A DNA stretch of 29,306 nucleotides from Porphyromonadaceae bacterium. GTDB taxonomy: Bacteria; Bacteroidota; Bacteroidia; Bacteroidales; CAMTPD01. How positions within the stretch are numbered: position 1 is the stretch's first letter; every line of letters begins with the position of its first letter. The notes beneath the pieces are model-generated. The model was not told the DNA's origin. It searched no databases and was given only the letters and a program-made list of their open reading frames with translations. Location of the stretch: assembly GCA_003447595.1 (NCBI GenBank), contig DLYT01000018.1:1-29306 (forward strand), read 5' to 3'. A program made the position numbers and the translations under genes. Shown here in pieces: positions 9,086 to 17,630 of this stretch.

Positions 9086-9814
9086 TTATTTTCTTTTGGT
9101 ACAAACAATTTGATTCTTAAACTTTAAATTAATTGTGCTATATCGATTCCACCCTACATAAGGTACGGCTTGTCGATAAAAGAGCATTAGGTTGTTTAGT
9201 TTTTCATGATAATGATCCAAACTTCCTAGAATGATCCGATGACTACCTACTCGAGGTATCAGTTCCACATCCAGATTCTGATCCACATAAATCTGTTCGA
9301 TTTGTGATCGCCAGAATCGGTCATCCTGTAAGAATTTAGCAAAGTCGTATAACTGTTGTTTTGCAAACTCTTTTTCTACATAGCCTGTAACGACGGGCAC
9401 ATGTGCTGCAAAACGGGAGGAAGTAGGCATTACGTCTCCATCTTTGTCTAAGTAAAAGTTTCCGTGAGTACCCATAATACGCATTATTGGTATTTTTTGT
9501 ATCACATCAACTCGTACTTTACCCGATGGTGTTTTGTAAACTTCTACTTCTCTAAGCATTGGATTCTTTTGTAAAGACTGTTCAATTGCTTCCGTATTGA
9601 CCGACGACATATCTTTTCCATTCGGATTGATATTAGTGCCTTTCAAAAAGCCCTGTATCTCTTTATCGTTCACAAAGCGCTTGTCCAAACTATCCAGTAT
9701 TGCAATATGAATCCCCTCACATTCTCCTTCGGCTCTGTTATCATTAAAAAACAGAACAACCATTAGAATGTAACAAGTCAATACTACAGATACTATAAGA
9801 GTTAACGTGCGCAT
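9086..9814 (-). CDS. ftsQ: Cell division protein FtsQ
   Basis: This is a bitopic divisome protein of 242 residues. It has a single N-terminal membrane helix (about 4-24) preceded by almost no cytoplasmic tail, then a POTRA-like domain (about 33-112) and a beta domain with QKIPIMRI and FYLDKDGDVMPTS, both typical of FtsQ. It links early and late divisome proteins through the FtsB/FtsL complex. The start overlaps the end of murC by 13 bases, which suggests coupled translation, and ftsA follows after 3 bases. In Bacteroidota this gene is poorly conserved, so the call rests on these motifs plus its invariant place between murC and ftsA. Confidence 0.9.
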   Translation of the reverse strand: MRTLTLIVSVVLTCYILMVVLFFNDNRAEGECEGIHIAILDSLDKRFVNDKEIQGFLKGTNINPNGKDMSSVNTEAIEQSLQKNPMLREVEVYKTPSGKVRVDVIQKIPIMRIMGTHGNFYLDKDGDVMPTSSRFAAHVPVVTGYVEKEFAKQQLYDFAKFLQDDRFWRSQIEQIYVDQNLDVELIPRVGSHRIILGSLDHYHEKLNNLMLFYRQAVPYVGWNRYSTINLKFKNQIVCTKRK

Positions 9815-11193
9815 CGTTTCTTTTCAAGAATTTCTTTTACTGGAACCAATAATCTATCAATATCACCGGCTCCGATCATTAATACCACTTGATAATTACC
9901 CTTTTCAATCACAGATACTAAATCCTCCTTATTAACCATTTGCTTATCAGATATAGATACCTGATCAAATATCAACTTAGAGGTTACCCCCGGAATTGGC
10001 TCCTCTCGGGCCGGATATATATCTAATAAGATCAATTGATCTAACAACGATAAACTGTGTGCAAACTCAGTGGCAAAGTCATTGGTACGACTAAATAAAT
10101 GCGGTTGAAAAATACCCGTTATTTTCTTATCGGGATATAACGCCTTTACCGACTGTATGCTTGCTTCAAGTTCTGATGGATGATGTGCATAATCATCGAT
10201 CAAAACAATATCGTCATGTTTGAGATAAAAGTCGAATCGGCGTTTTGCACCGGCAAAAGAAGCCATCGCTTCGCGAAGTTCGTCTTCCTTTACTCCATTG
10301 AGCCAAGCAATTGCCATAGCAACAATAGCATTCTCTATATTTATCTTAACAGGTATGCCTAAAATTATGTTTTTAATTTTTGAATTTGGTGTAACAAAAT
10401 CAAAAATTATCTCTCCGTTTCCAATCTTAACATTTTCTGCATGAAAATCACCTTCATTTTCGCCTGAATAGGTATAAAGTTTTACCCCATCTTGTAATCT
10501 CGGTTGCAGATCAATTCCTTTACGCATCAATAAGACACCATCAGGACGAATCAACGATGTGAAAATAGCAAAGCTTTCTCTGTATGCTTCTTCTGTTCCA
10601 TAGATATCTAGGTGATCCGGATCTACGGATGTGATTGCAGCCATATATGGCGACAGTTGATGAAAAGAACGATCATACTCATCAGCTTCGATAACGGTTA
10701 AATCACTTGTGTCAGAGAGCAACAAATTACTACCGTAATTCTTTAAGATACCTCCAAGGAAAGCATTACAGTCAACATGTGAAGACTTTAAGATATGCGC
10801 AAGCATCGAAGACGTAGTCGTCTTACCATGTGTGCCGGCCATACAAAGGCCTTTTGATATATTTGTAATAAGACCTAGCAACTGAGCACGCTTCAGAATC
10901 TCAAATCCATTCTCTCTGAAATAAGTAAATTCAGAATGAGATTGAGGTACTGCAGGCGTGTATACTACGAGTGTAGTCTCTTTATCTAGGCAACAATCGG
11001 GAATCAACTTTACATTATCTTCATAATGAATTTGTGCTCCTTCTTCGTTTAATTTTAAAGTAAGCTCAGTCGCTGTTTTATCATAGCCGGCAACGAACTT
11101 ACCCTTCGCTAGAAAGTATCGGATCAAGGCACTCATACCGATACCGCCAGCCCCGATAAAATATAATGATTTAATTGTATTCAGATTTATCAT
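9802..11193 (-). CDS. murC: UDP-N-acetylmuramate--L-alanine ligase MurC
   Basis: MurC adds L-alanine to UDP-MurNAc with ATP, the first peptide step of peptidoglycan precursor synthesis in the cytoplasm. The 463-residue protein has an N-terminal Rossmann domain (FIGAGGIGMSAL, about 12-23), the Mur-ligase ATP loop GTHGKTT (about 120-126), and later DYAHHPSE and FQPHLFSRT, which are MurC signatures. The length is typical. Its first codon overlaps the murG stop (ATGA-type, 4 bases), and its end overlaps ftsQ by 13 bases, pointing to translational coupling. Confidence 0.98.
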   Translation of the reverse strand: MINLNTIKSLYFIGAGGIGMSALIRYFLAKGKFVAGYDKTATELTLKLNEEGAQIHYEDNVKLIPDCCLDKETTLVVYTPAVPQSHSEFTYFRENGFEILKRAQLLGLITNISKGLCMAGTHGKTTTSSMLAHILKSSHVDCNAFLGGILKNYGSNLLLSDTSDLTVIEADEYDRSFHQLSPYMAAITSVDPDHLDIYGTEEAYRESFAIFTSLIRPDGVLLMRKGIDLQPRLQDGVKLYTYSGENEGDFHAENVKIGNGEIIFDFVTPNSKIKNIILGIPVKINIENAIVAMAIAWLNGVKEDELREAMASFAGAKRRFDFYLKHDDIVLIDDYAHHPSELEASIQSVKALYPDKKITGIFQPHLFSRTNDFATEFAHSLSLLDQLILLDIYPAREEPIPGVTSKLIFDQVSISDKQMVNKEDLVSVIEKGNYQVVLMIGAGDIDRLLVPVKEILEKKRCAR

Positions 11194-12302
11194 TTCTTTT
11201 CTATGATTGCCACGATTTCGTCTACAATACGATCAGCTGATTTGTGCTGAGCCATTGTTTCAATATTTCGTGATAAAGTTTTGAGTTTATTATTATCGGC
11301 AACAACTTTCAACGCAGTGTCTATAAGTATAGCCTCTGCTTCTTTGTCCGTAACAAGTACAGCCGCGTCTTTTTTCACCAAAGCCAATGCATTTTTAGTT
11401 TGATGATCTTCTGCTACATTTGGAGAAGGAACCAATATAACTGGTTTTCCTAATAATGCAAACTCTGAGATAGATCCTGCACCTGCTCGTGAAATAACCA
11501 AATCAGCCACAGCATAAGCATAATCCATGTGGGTGATGAAGTCCTGAGCATAAACCGGAATTCCATGAAAAGGCTTTATGGCTTTTAAAGCATCCTCGTA
11601 GTAGTTCTTCCCTGTTTGCCATAAGATTTGTATTTCCGATTGATCCAGTTTGTCCAGATGCTTAATTACACTCTGATTGATTGTGCGGGCACCCAAGCTA
11701 CCTCCAAGAATGAGAATAGTCTTTTTATTCGGATCCAGTTTGAAATACGCATATGCATCAGCTTTATTCACACGGCTATCTTCCAGAACTTGTCTTACCG
11801 GATTTCCCGTAACCACAATTTTGTCCTTAGGAAAGAAACGCTCCATACCATCGTAAGCAACACAAATTCTTGATGCCACCTTTGCTAGAAGCTTATTGGT
11901 AACTCCTGCATACGAATTCTGCTCTTGTAGTAAAGTGGGGATTCCCATCCATCCGGCAACCCTAAGGGTAGGGCCACTGGCATAACCACCTACACCAACA
12001 GCAATATCAGGTTTAAACTGCTTGATGTGTTTAGAGGCTATCCATAAGCTCTTGCACAATCGCATCAGTACCTTTATATTATTTAATTTATTTGCTCTGT
12101 CAAATCCACTAATTGGAAGTCCAATGATTTTATATCCCGCAGCAGGGACTTTTTCCATTTCCATTCGATTATCAGCTCCCACAAATAGAATCTCCGAATC
12201 TGGAAAACGCTTTTTAAAAGCATTAGCGATCGAGATAGCAGGAAAGATATGTCCTCCGGTACCTCCACCGCTTATGATCATTTTATATTTTTTCATTTTC
12301 AA
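11190..12302 (-). CDS. murG: Lipid II synthase MurG (GlcNAc transferase)
   Basis: MurG transfers GlcNAc from UDP-GlcNAc to lipid I to make lipid II at the inner face of the membrane. The 370-residue protein begins with the donor-independent glycine loop GGGTGGHIFPA (about 12-22). It also has GVGGYASGP, the C-domain loop GGSLGART, and SRAGAGSISE...GKPVILVPSP, which matches the UDP-GlcNAc site. The start overlaps the ftsW stop by about 20 bases. A second Met two codons on would also overlap, so the exact start is uncertain by two residues. Confidence 0.98.
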   Translation of the reverse strand: MKMKKYKMIISGGGTGGHIFPAISIANAFKKRFPDSEILFVGADNRMEMEKVPAAGYKIIGLPISGFDRANKLNNIKVLMRLCKSLWIASKHIKQFKPDIAVGVGGYASGPTLRVAGWMGIPTLLQEQNSYAGVTNKLLAKVASRICVAYDGMERFFPKDKIVVTGNPVRQVLEDSRVNKADAYAYFKLDPNKKTILILGGSLGARTINQSVIKHLDKLDQSEIQILWQTGKNYYEDALKAIKPFHGIPVYAQDFITHMDYAYAVADLVISRAGAGSISEFALLGKPVILVPSPNVAEDHQTKNALALVKKDAAVLVTDKEAEAILIDTALKVVADNNKLKTLSRNIETMAQHKSADRIVDEIVAIIEKK

Positions 12303-13533
12303 CAGTTGTTTGTTGTTCTACGGTCTCGAGTACCGGCGAAAGTTCTGATTCTTGAGGATCTTCTTCTGTTTCCTCTTCCTCGTCACCGATACCGGCTGCA
12401 AATCTACTTACACTTAGAATGATTCCAAAATAGACACATGTAATAATTGTAGAAGTCCCCCCTCGACTCACCAGAGGCAACGGCTGACCAGTAACCGGAA
12501 TTAGGTTTACCGCAACAGACATATTTGTCAATGCTTGCAATACCAAAAGGAGTCCGCATCCCAATACAAGGAGTCTGGGGAAACGCGTTTCGCACTTTCG
12601 AGCAATTAGCCCCGTACGTATCAATATAAATACGTATAGAGAAAGCACGGCAAAGCCGCCAACAAGACCAAGCTCTTCCATGATAATCGCAAAGATAAAG
12701 TCAGAATAAGCCTGAGGCAGATAGTCTCTTTGTTGTCCATGCCCCGGCATCTGTCCGAATACACCACCGCGGGCAATCGCTATTTTAGCATGAGAAACTT
12801 GAAAGTTCTCATCCGTAATTTTTACTTCACCGGTAGGAGAGGTTTCATGTTTCTCCGTAAAAGATTCAATACGATTCTTCCATGTTACAGCACGAGGTAA
12901 AACAGCCACAGCATTGTCGGGAAGAATCATAAGTAATAAAAGTGCTAAAGCTCCTAAAGCAGCTAAAGAACCTCCAAACTTAAGCAGTTGTTTGATCGGA
13001 ACCATTCCTATAAACATCATCAGGAAACATACCACAAACAGCATAAATGCAGTGGAGAAGTTATCAACTAAGATAAACGCACATGTTACAAGGATACCCC
13101 CGATCAGCCAATAAAAAGTTTTATCGTGTTCATCATCGGTCCGTTTACTCAAGATGAAAGCAACATAACCGATGAGCGATATTTTGGCAATTTCAGATGG
13201 TTGAAAAGAAACCCCGAATATCGTAAGCCAACGGCTAGCACCATTCACACTTTCACCAAATACCATTGCTGCCATAATAAGGATTAAGGAGAGAGGCAAA
13301 ATAGCGACTAATGCTCGAAAGAACTTATAGGGTATGTTGTGAAGAACCAGAACACAAGCAAATCCGATCAGGAGGAAAGTGGTGTGTCGCACAATCGGTC
13401 CCCAGAAATAACTATTGCGGTATGCAATTGTACTGGTTGCACTAAATACCTCAATAATAGAAGTCAGACACAAGAACATGAAAATGATCCAAATTACTCT
13501 GTCTCCTTTGAATAATTTATTGGCTAAATCCAT
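12283..13533 (-). CDS. ftsW: Septal peptidoglycan glycosyltransferase FtsW
   Basis: FtsW is a SEDS-family polymerase that builds septal glycan strands with its partner FtsI. The 416-residue protein has about ten membrane helices. Motifs include FQPSEIAKI (about 110-118), the extracytoplasmic catalytic region PQAYSDFIFAIIMEELG with the SEDS Asp at about 278, and NLIPVTGQPLPLVSRGGTS near the end. A soluble acidic tail (EEEETEEDPQ onward, about 35 residues) follows the last helix. It lies between murD (12-base gap) and murG (overlap). Confidence 0.97.
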   Translation of the reverse strand: MDLANKLFKGDRVIWIIFMFLCLTSIIEVFSATSTIAYRNSYFWGPIVRHTTFLLIGFACVLVLHNIPYKFFRALVAILPLSLILIMAAMVFGESVNGASRWLTIFGVSFQPSEIAKISLIGYVAFILSKRTDDEHDKTFYWLIGGILVTCAFILVDNFSTAFMLFVVCFLMMFIGMVPIKQLLKFGGSLAALGALALLLLMILPDNAVAVLPRAVTWKNRIESFTEKHETSPTGEVKITDENFQVSHAKIAIARGGVFGQMPGHGQQRDYLPQAYSDFIFAIIMEELGLVGGFAVLSLYVFILIRTGLIARKCETRFPRLLVLGCGLLLVLQALTNMSVAVNLIPVTGQPLPLVSRGGTSTIITCVYFGIILSVSRFAAGIGDEEEETEEDPQESELSPVLETVEQQTTVENEKI

Positions 13534-13545
13534 AATCGAACAAGT

Positions 13546-14880
13546 TTATAGATTCTTGACACAAGCTTTAAACTGCTCGCCTCTATCTTCGTAATTTTTG
13601 AATAAGTCGAAGCTTGCACAGCATGGCGACAGCAATACGCAATCACCGTTATGAGCTGCATTTGTCGCTTCTGCAATAGCCTCGTTCATCGATCCGGCCT
13701 CTGTATATGGAATATCCATGGAGCCGAAAAACTGAACAAGTTTCGTATTATCTACACCCATAAAAACAAGGTGTTTTACCTTTTCTCGAACCAACTCCTC
13801 AATCTCAGAGTAATCGTTACCTTTATCGGTACCCCCTAGAATAAGAACCACCGGTTTGGTCATGCTTTGCAATGCATACCAACACGAATTCACGTTTGTT
13901 GCTTTCGAGTCATTCACATATTCAATACCATCTACTGTCCCCGCATTCTCCAAGCGATGCTCTACACCGTTGAAGTTAGACAAAGCAATACGCAATTGTG
14001 TATCATCAACACCTGCTAGTTTTGCAGCCGTAGCAGCCGCTAACGCATTGTACAAGTTATGTTTGCCACGCAAAGCTAATTCGTTGCGAGGCATCGAGAA
14101 CGAAGTCCCCTTTACACCGATCTCAATTTCATGATCGGTAGCAAAAGACCACACATCTTTCTCTTTTGTTTCGGCAAAAGGAAAAAGAGTAGGAGTAGAT
14201 TGTATACGAGGAACTTCAACCTTTAATATCGGATCATCATTCCAGAAAATAAAAGCATCAGCCTCAGTTTGATTCTGCGTAATACGCATCTTCGAGTCGA
14301 TGTAGTTTTGCATCTTATACTCGTATCTATCCAGGTGATCCGGAGTAATATTCAATAAGATCGCAATGTCAGCTTTAAACTGGTACATGTTGTCGAGTTG
14401 GAAACTACTCAACTCCACAACGTAGTAATCAAAATTCGCTGTCGCTACCTGCAAGGCAAGGCTGTTTCCTACATTCCCGGCTAAACCTACGTTATAGTCG
14501 GCCGACTTCAGGATGTGATATAAAAGCATTGTTGTTGTTGTTTTACCGTTGCTTCCGGTAATGCACAACATCTTAGCAGAGGTATATCTACCCGCAAATT
14601 CAATTTCAGAAATGATCGGAATACCAGCTGCTTTGATCGCTTTGATCATCGGAGCTTTGTCTGGGATGCCCGGACTTTTGACCACCTCTGTAGCGTTGAG
14701 AATGAGAGCTTCCGTATGTTGCTTCTCCTCCCACGCGATATTATATTGATCAAGCAACTGCTTGTAATTATCTTTAATGGCTGATAAGTCGGATACAAAC
14801 ACGTCGTATCCTTTCACTTTTGCTAAAACTGCTGCACCGGCTCCACTTTCTCCGGCACCCAACACTACAATTCGTTTCAT
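13546..14880 (-). CDS. murD: UDP-N-acetylmuramoylalanine--D-glutamate ligase MurD
   Basis: MurD adds D-glutamate to UDP-MurNAc-L-Ala using ATP. The 444-residue protein has an N-terminal nucleotide-like fold (VVLGAGESGAGAA), the ATP loop GSNGKTTTT (about 109-117), VVELSSFQLD and NITPDHLDRY in the central domain, and HRLENAGTVDGIEYVNDSKATN leading into the C-terminal domain (LSPCCASFD near the end). The length is normal for the family. It lies 14 bases after mraY and 12 before ftsW. Confidence 0.98.
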   Translation of the reverse strand: MKRIVVLGAGESGAGAAVLAKVKGYDVFVSDLSAIKDNYKQLLDQYNIAWEEKQHTEALILNATEVVKSPGIPDKAPMIKAIKAAGIPIISEIEFAGRYTSAKMLCITGSNGKTTTTMLLYHILKSADYNVGLAGNVGNSLALQVATANFDYYVVELSSFQLDNMYQFKADIAILLNITPDHLDRYEYKMQNYIDSKMRITQNQTEADAFIFWNDDPILKVEVPRIQSTPTLFPFAETKEKDVWSFATDHEIEIGVKGTSFSMPRNELALRGKHNLYNALAAATAAKLAGVDDTQLRIALSNFNGVEHRLENAGTVDGIEYVNDSKATNVNSCWYALQSMTKPVVLILGGTDKGNDYSEIEELVREKVKHLVFMGVDNTKLVQFFGSMDIPYTEAGSMNEAIAEATNAAHNGDCVLLSPCCASFDLFKNYEDRGEQFKACVKNL

Positions 14881-14894
14881 ATCACCTAGTTTTA

Positions 14895-16154
14895 TTACCT
14901 CATTTTTAGGGTTACGATTGTCAACACAGCCAGAATAATACCGATCAACCAGAAGCGAACTACAATCTTCGATTCAGGAATTACTTGGATTGGGCGTTGT
15001 ATCAACGCATCAATACCGGCATTACCCGGTTTTTGAAAGTGATGGTGTAGCGGAGTCATTTTAAACACACGCTTACCTACCCCCGTTTTACGTTTCGTCA
15101 TTTTAAAATAAGCCACCTGTATCATAACCGACAAACTTTCGGCCAAGAATACCCCGCACAAAATAGGGATCAATAGCTCCTTACGGATGATAATTGCAAA
15201 CACGGCAATGATACCACCCAACGTAAGACTGCCGGTATCTCCCATAAATACCTGTGCCGGAAAGGCATTGTACCACAAGAATCCAACCGTTGCGCCGATA
15301 AATGCAGCAGCAAAAACCACTAGCTCTTCCGCTCCCGGTATAAACATAATATTCAGGTACGAAGCAAATTGTATGTGCGACGACATATAAGCCAGTATCC
15401 CCAGGGCAACCCCAATGATTGCCGAACTACCTGTAGCCAGACCATCCAGTCCGTCTGTTAGGTTGGCACCATTCGATACGGCCGTCACAATAAATATCGT
15501 AACCAAAACGAATAAGATCCAGGCAGCCTCCTTTTGATAGTCTCCGGCCACCTTTGCCAACTCCGCATAATCGAAGTTATTATTCTTCAAAAACGGGATG
15601 GTTGTTTTCGTCGACTTGGTATCAACGGTATGAAAGGTAGCATGATGTACCACGTCGTCCTTCATCACCTCCGTGTTTTCACGAATCACCACTTGAGGAG
15701 ACAAGTACAGTGTTACCCCCACGATTAGCCCAAGACCTACCTGACCGATAATCTTAAACTTACCGTGCAACCCTTCTTTGTCCTTTTTAAATACCTTAAT
15801 GTAGTCATCCGCAAAGCCCAGTGCACCAAGCCATAATGTAGTGACAAGCATTAAGATCACATATATATTTCCTAACCGGGCAAAAAGCAACGTAGGAATC
15901 AATATCGAAATAATGATAATTACCCCACCCATTGTAGGGGTACCTTTCTTCGACATCTGTCCCTCAAGCCCCAGATTTCTCACCGTTTCTCCAATTTGAA
16001 GATACTGAAGCTTATTGATTATTTTTCGTCCTATAATCGTTGAAATCATTAAAGAGAAAATCAGTGCCAAAGCCGAACGAAACGATACGTATTTAAACAT
16101 ACCGGCACCCGGCAAGTCCAACTGATCCAGATAATTAAACAAGTAATATAACAT
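14895..16154 (-). CDS. mraY: Phospho-MurNAc-pentapeptide transferase MraY
   Basis: MraY makes lipid I by moving phospho-MurNAc-pentapeptide onto undecaprenyl phosphate in the inner membrane. The 419-residue polytopic protein shows KKGTPTMGG (about 69-77), the Asp pair FADDYIK (about 114-120), NLTDGLDGLA (about 231-240), MGDTGSLTLGG and the His motif MTPLHHHFQ. It is longer than the roughly 360 residues of Escherichia coli MraY because of a hydrophilic insert at about 152-208 between helices. From memory this insert is common in Bacteroidota. It lies between murE (19-base gap) and murD. Confidence 0.98.
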   Translation of the reverse strand: MLYYLFNYLDQLDLPGAGMFKYVSFRSALALIFSLMISTIIGRKIINKLQYLQIGETVRNLGLEGQMSKKGTPTMGGVIIIISILIPTLLFARLGNIYVILMLVTTLWLGALGFADDYIKVFKKDKEGLHGKFKIIGQVGLGLIVGVTLYLSPQVVIRENTEVMKDDVVHHATFHTVDTKSTKTTIPFLKNNNFDYAELAKVAGDYQKEAAWILFVLVTIFIVTAVSNGANLTDGLDGLATGSSAIIGVALGILAYMSSHIQFASYLNIMFIPGAEELVVFAAAFIGATVGFLWYNAFPAQVFMGDTGSLTLGGIIAVFAIIIRKELLIPILCGVFLAESLSVMIQVAYFKMTKRKTGVGKRVFKMTPLHHHFQKPGNAGIDALIQRPIQVIPESKIVVRFWLIGIILAVLTIVTLKMR

Positions 16155-16173
16155 AACAAACAGATTCTTTCGC

Positions 16174-17622
16174 TCAAATAAACTCTTTTACTACCTCTCG
16201 ATCATCAAAGTGATGTTTCACACCTTTCACATCTTGATAATCCTCATGTCCTTTTCCTGCAATTAAAATCACATCACCGGCATTTGCCATCATAACAGCC
16301 GTTTTAATAGCCTGTTTACGATCGGTAATACACAACACCTTCTTCATTTCGTTGTTGTCTAGTCCGGCAGTCATATCTTCAATAATTGCATCCGGTTCTT
16401 CAAAACGAGGATTATCGGAAGTAAGAATCACTTGTTCGCTATATTTAACCGACTCCTTTGCCATCAAAGGACGTTTCCCTTTATCTCTATTTCCTCCGGC
16501 ACCAACTACCGTAATCACGCGTCCTTTGTCACTAAGCACCTCATGGATTGCATTCAGCACATTGGTAAGCGCATCCGGAGTATGAGCATAATCAACAATA
16601 GCGGTAAAACCTTTATCGGAGCGAATCGTTTCGAAACGACCCGATACCGGATGAAGTGTACTGATTTGTAGCAGAACCTCATTCGGATCTTCACCCAGAG
16701 CCACAGCTGCCCCATATACAGCCAGCAGGTTGTACGCATTAAACTTACCTACAAAGTGCACCATCACTTCTGTACCGTTCACTTCAAGCAACGTCCCTTC
16801 AAAAAGCTTTTCAAGGATACGACCCTTAAAGTCGGCCAGTGAGCGTAGCGAATAAGTAAGTTTGCGAGCAGCTGTATTTTGAAGCATCACCATGCCCGAC
16901 TTATCATCCAGGTTTGTCAATGCAAAAGCCGACTTAGGCAATTGATCGAAGAACCCTTTCTTCGCTTTCAGATACGCATCTACCGTTTTGTGGTAGTCGA
17001 GGTGATCGCGAGTCAGGTTGGTAAAGATACCCCCGTCGAAGTTCAGTCCGCTGATACGTTTTTGGTCTACCGAGTGCGAACTCACTTCCATAAACGCATG
17101 CGTACATCCGGCTTCCACCATTTCGGCAAGCAGCATATTGAGCGAGATCGGATCTGGTGTAGTATGCGTAGCCGGCACAGCCTTATCGTCTACATAGTTG
17201 CATACCGTAGAGAGCAGCCCGGTTTTATAGCCAAGCTTTCTAAACAAGTCGTACAACAAGGTCGCGATGGTTGTTTTTCCGTTGGTTCCCGTTACACCCA
17301 CCAGTGTAAGGCGATCCGAAGGATTACCATACCACTGAGCAGCTAATTTACCCAGCGCATCGGCCGAGTCTTTCACCTGGATATACGTAACAGAATCCTC
17401 CATTTGCGAAGGCATATCTTCGCATACCACAGCTGTTGCACCTTGCTCAATCGCCTTGTTAATATATTCGTGTCCATCGTTTGCAGTCCCTTTTACGGCA
17501 ACAAACAAATGACCTTTTTCAATCTTTCTAGAATCCGAGTCTAAACCGAAAATATCGATATTCAGACCACCTTGGATCACTTTTTCTTTAATTGCTTCGA
17601 TTAATACGCTTAATTTCATCAT
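16174..17622 (-). CDS. murE: UDP-MurNAc-tripeptide ligase MurE (meso-DAP type)
   Basis: MurE adds the third amino acid of the stem peptide. The 482-residue protein has the substrate-binding N-terminal domain (DSDSRKIEKGHLFVAV), the ATP loop GTNGKTT (about 112-118), NLTRDHLDYH in the central domain and GAGGNRDKGKRP in the C-terminal domain. The specificity motif reads DNPR (about 403-406), which in this family marks meso-diaminopimelate rather than lysine as substrate. The protein starts with two Met codons and either could be the true start. It lies 8 bases after ftsI. Confidence 0.98.
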   Translation of the reverse strand: MMKLSVLIEAIKEKVIQGGLNIDIFGLDSDSRKIEKGHLFVAVKGTANDGHEYINKAIEQGATAVVCEDMPSQMEDSVTYIQVKDSADALGKLAAQWYGNPSDRLTLVGVTGTNGKTTIATLLYDLFRKLGYKTGLLSTVCNYVDDKAVPATHTTPDPISLNMLLAEMVEAGCTHAFMEVSSHSVDQKRISGLNFDGGIFTNLTRDHLDYHKTVDAYLKAKKGFFDQLPKSAFALTNLDDKSGMVMLQNTAARKLTYSLRSLADFKGRILEKLFEGTLLEVNGTEVMVHFVGKFNAYNLLAVYGAAVALGEDPNEVLLQISTLHPVSGRFETIRSDKGFTAIVDYAHTPDALTNVLNAIHEVLSDKGRVITVVGAGGNRDKGKRPLMAKESVKYSEQVILTSDNPRFEEPDAIIEDMTAGLDNNEMKKVLCITDRKQAIKTAVMMANAGDVILIAGKGHEDYQDVKGVKHHFDDREVVKEFI

Positions 17623-17630
17623 ACAAGAGT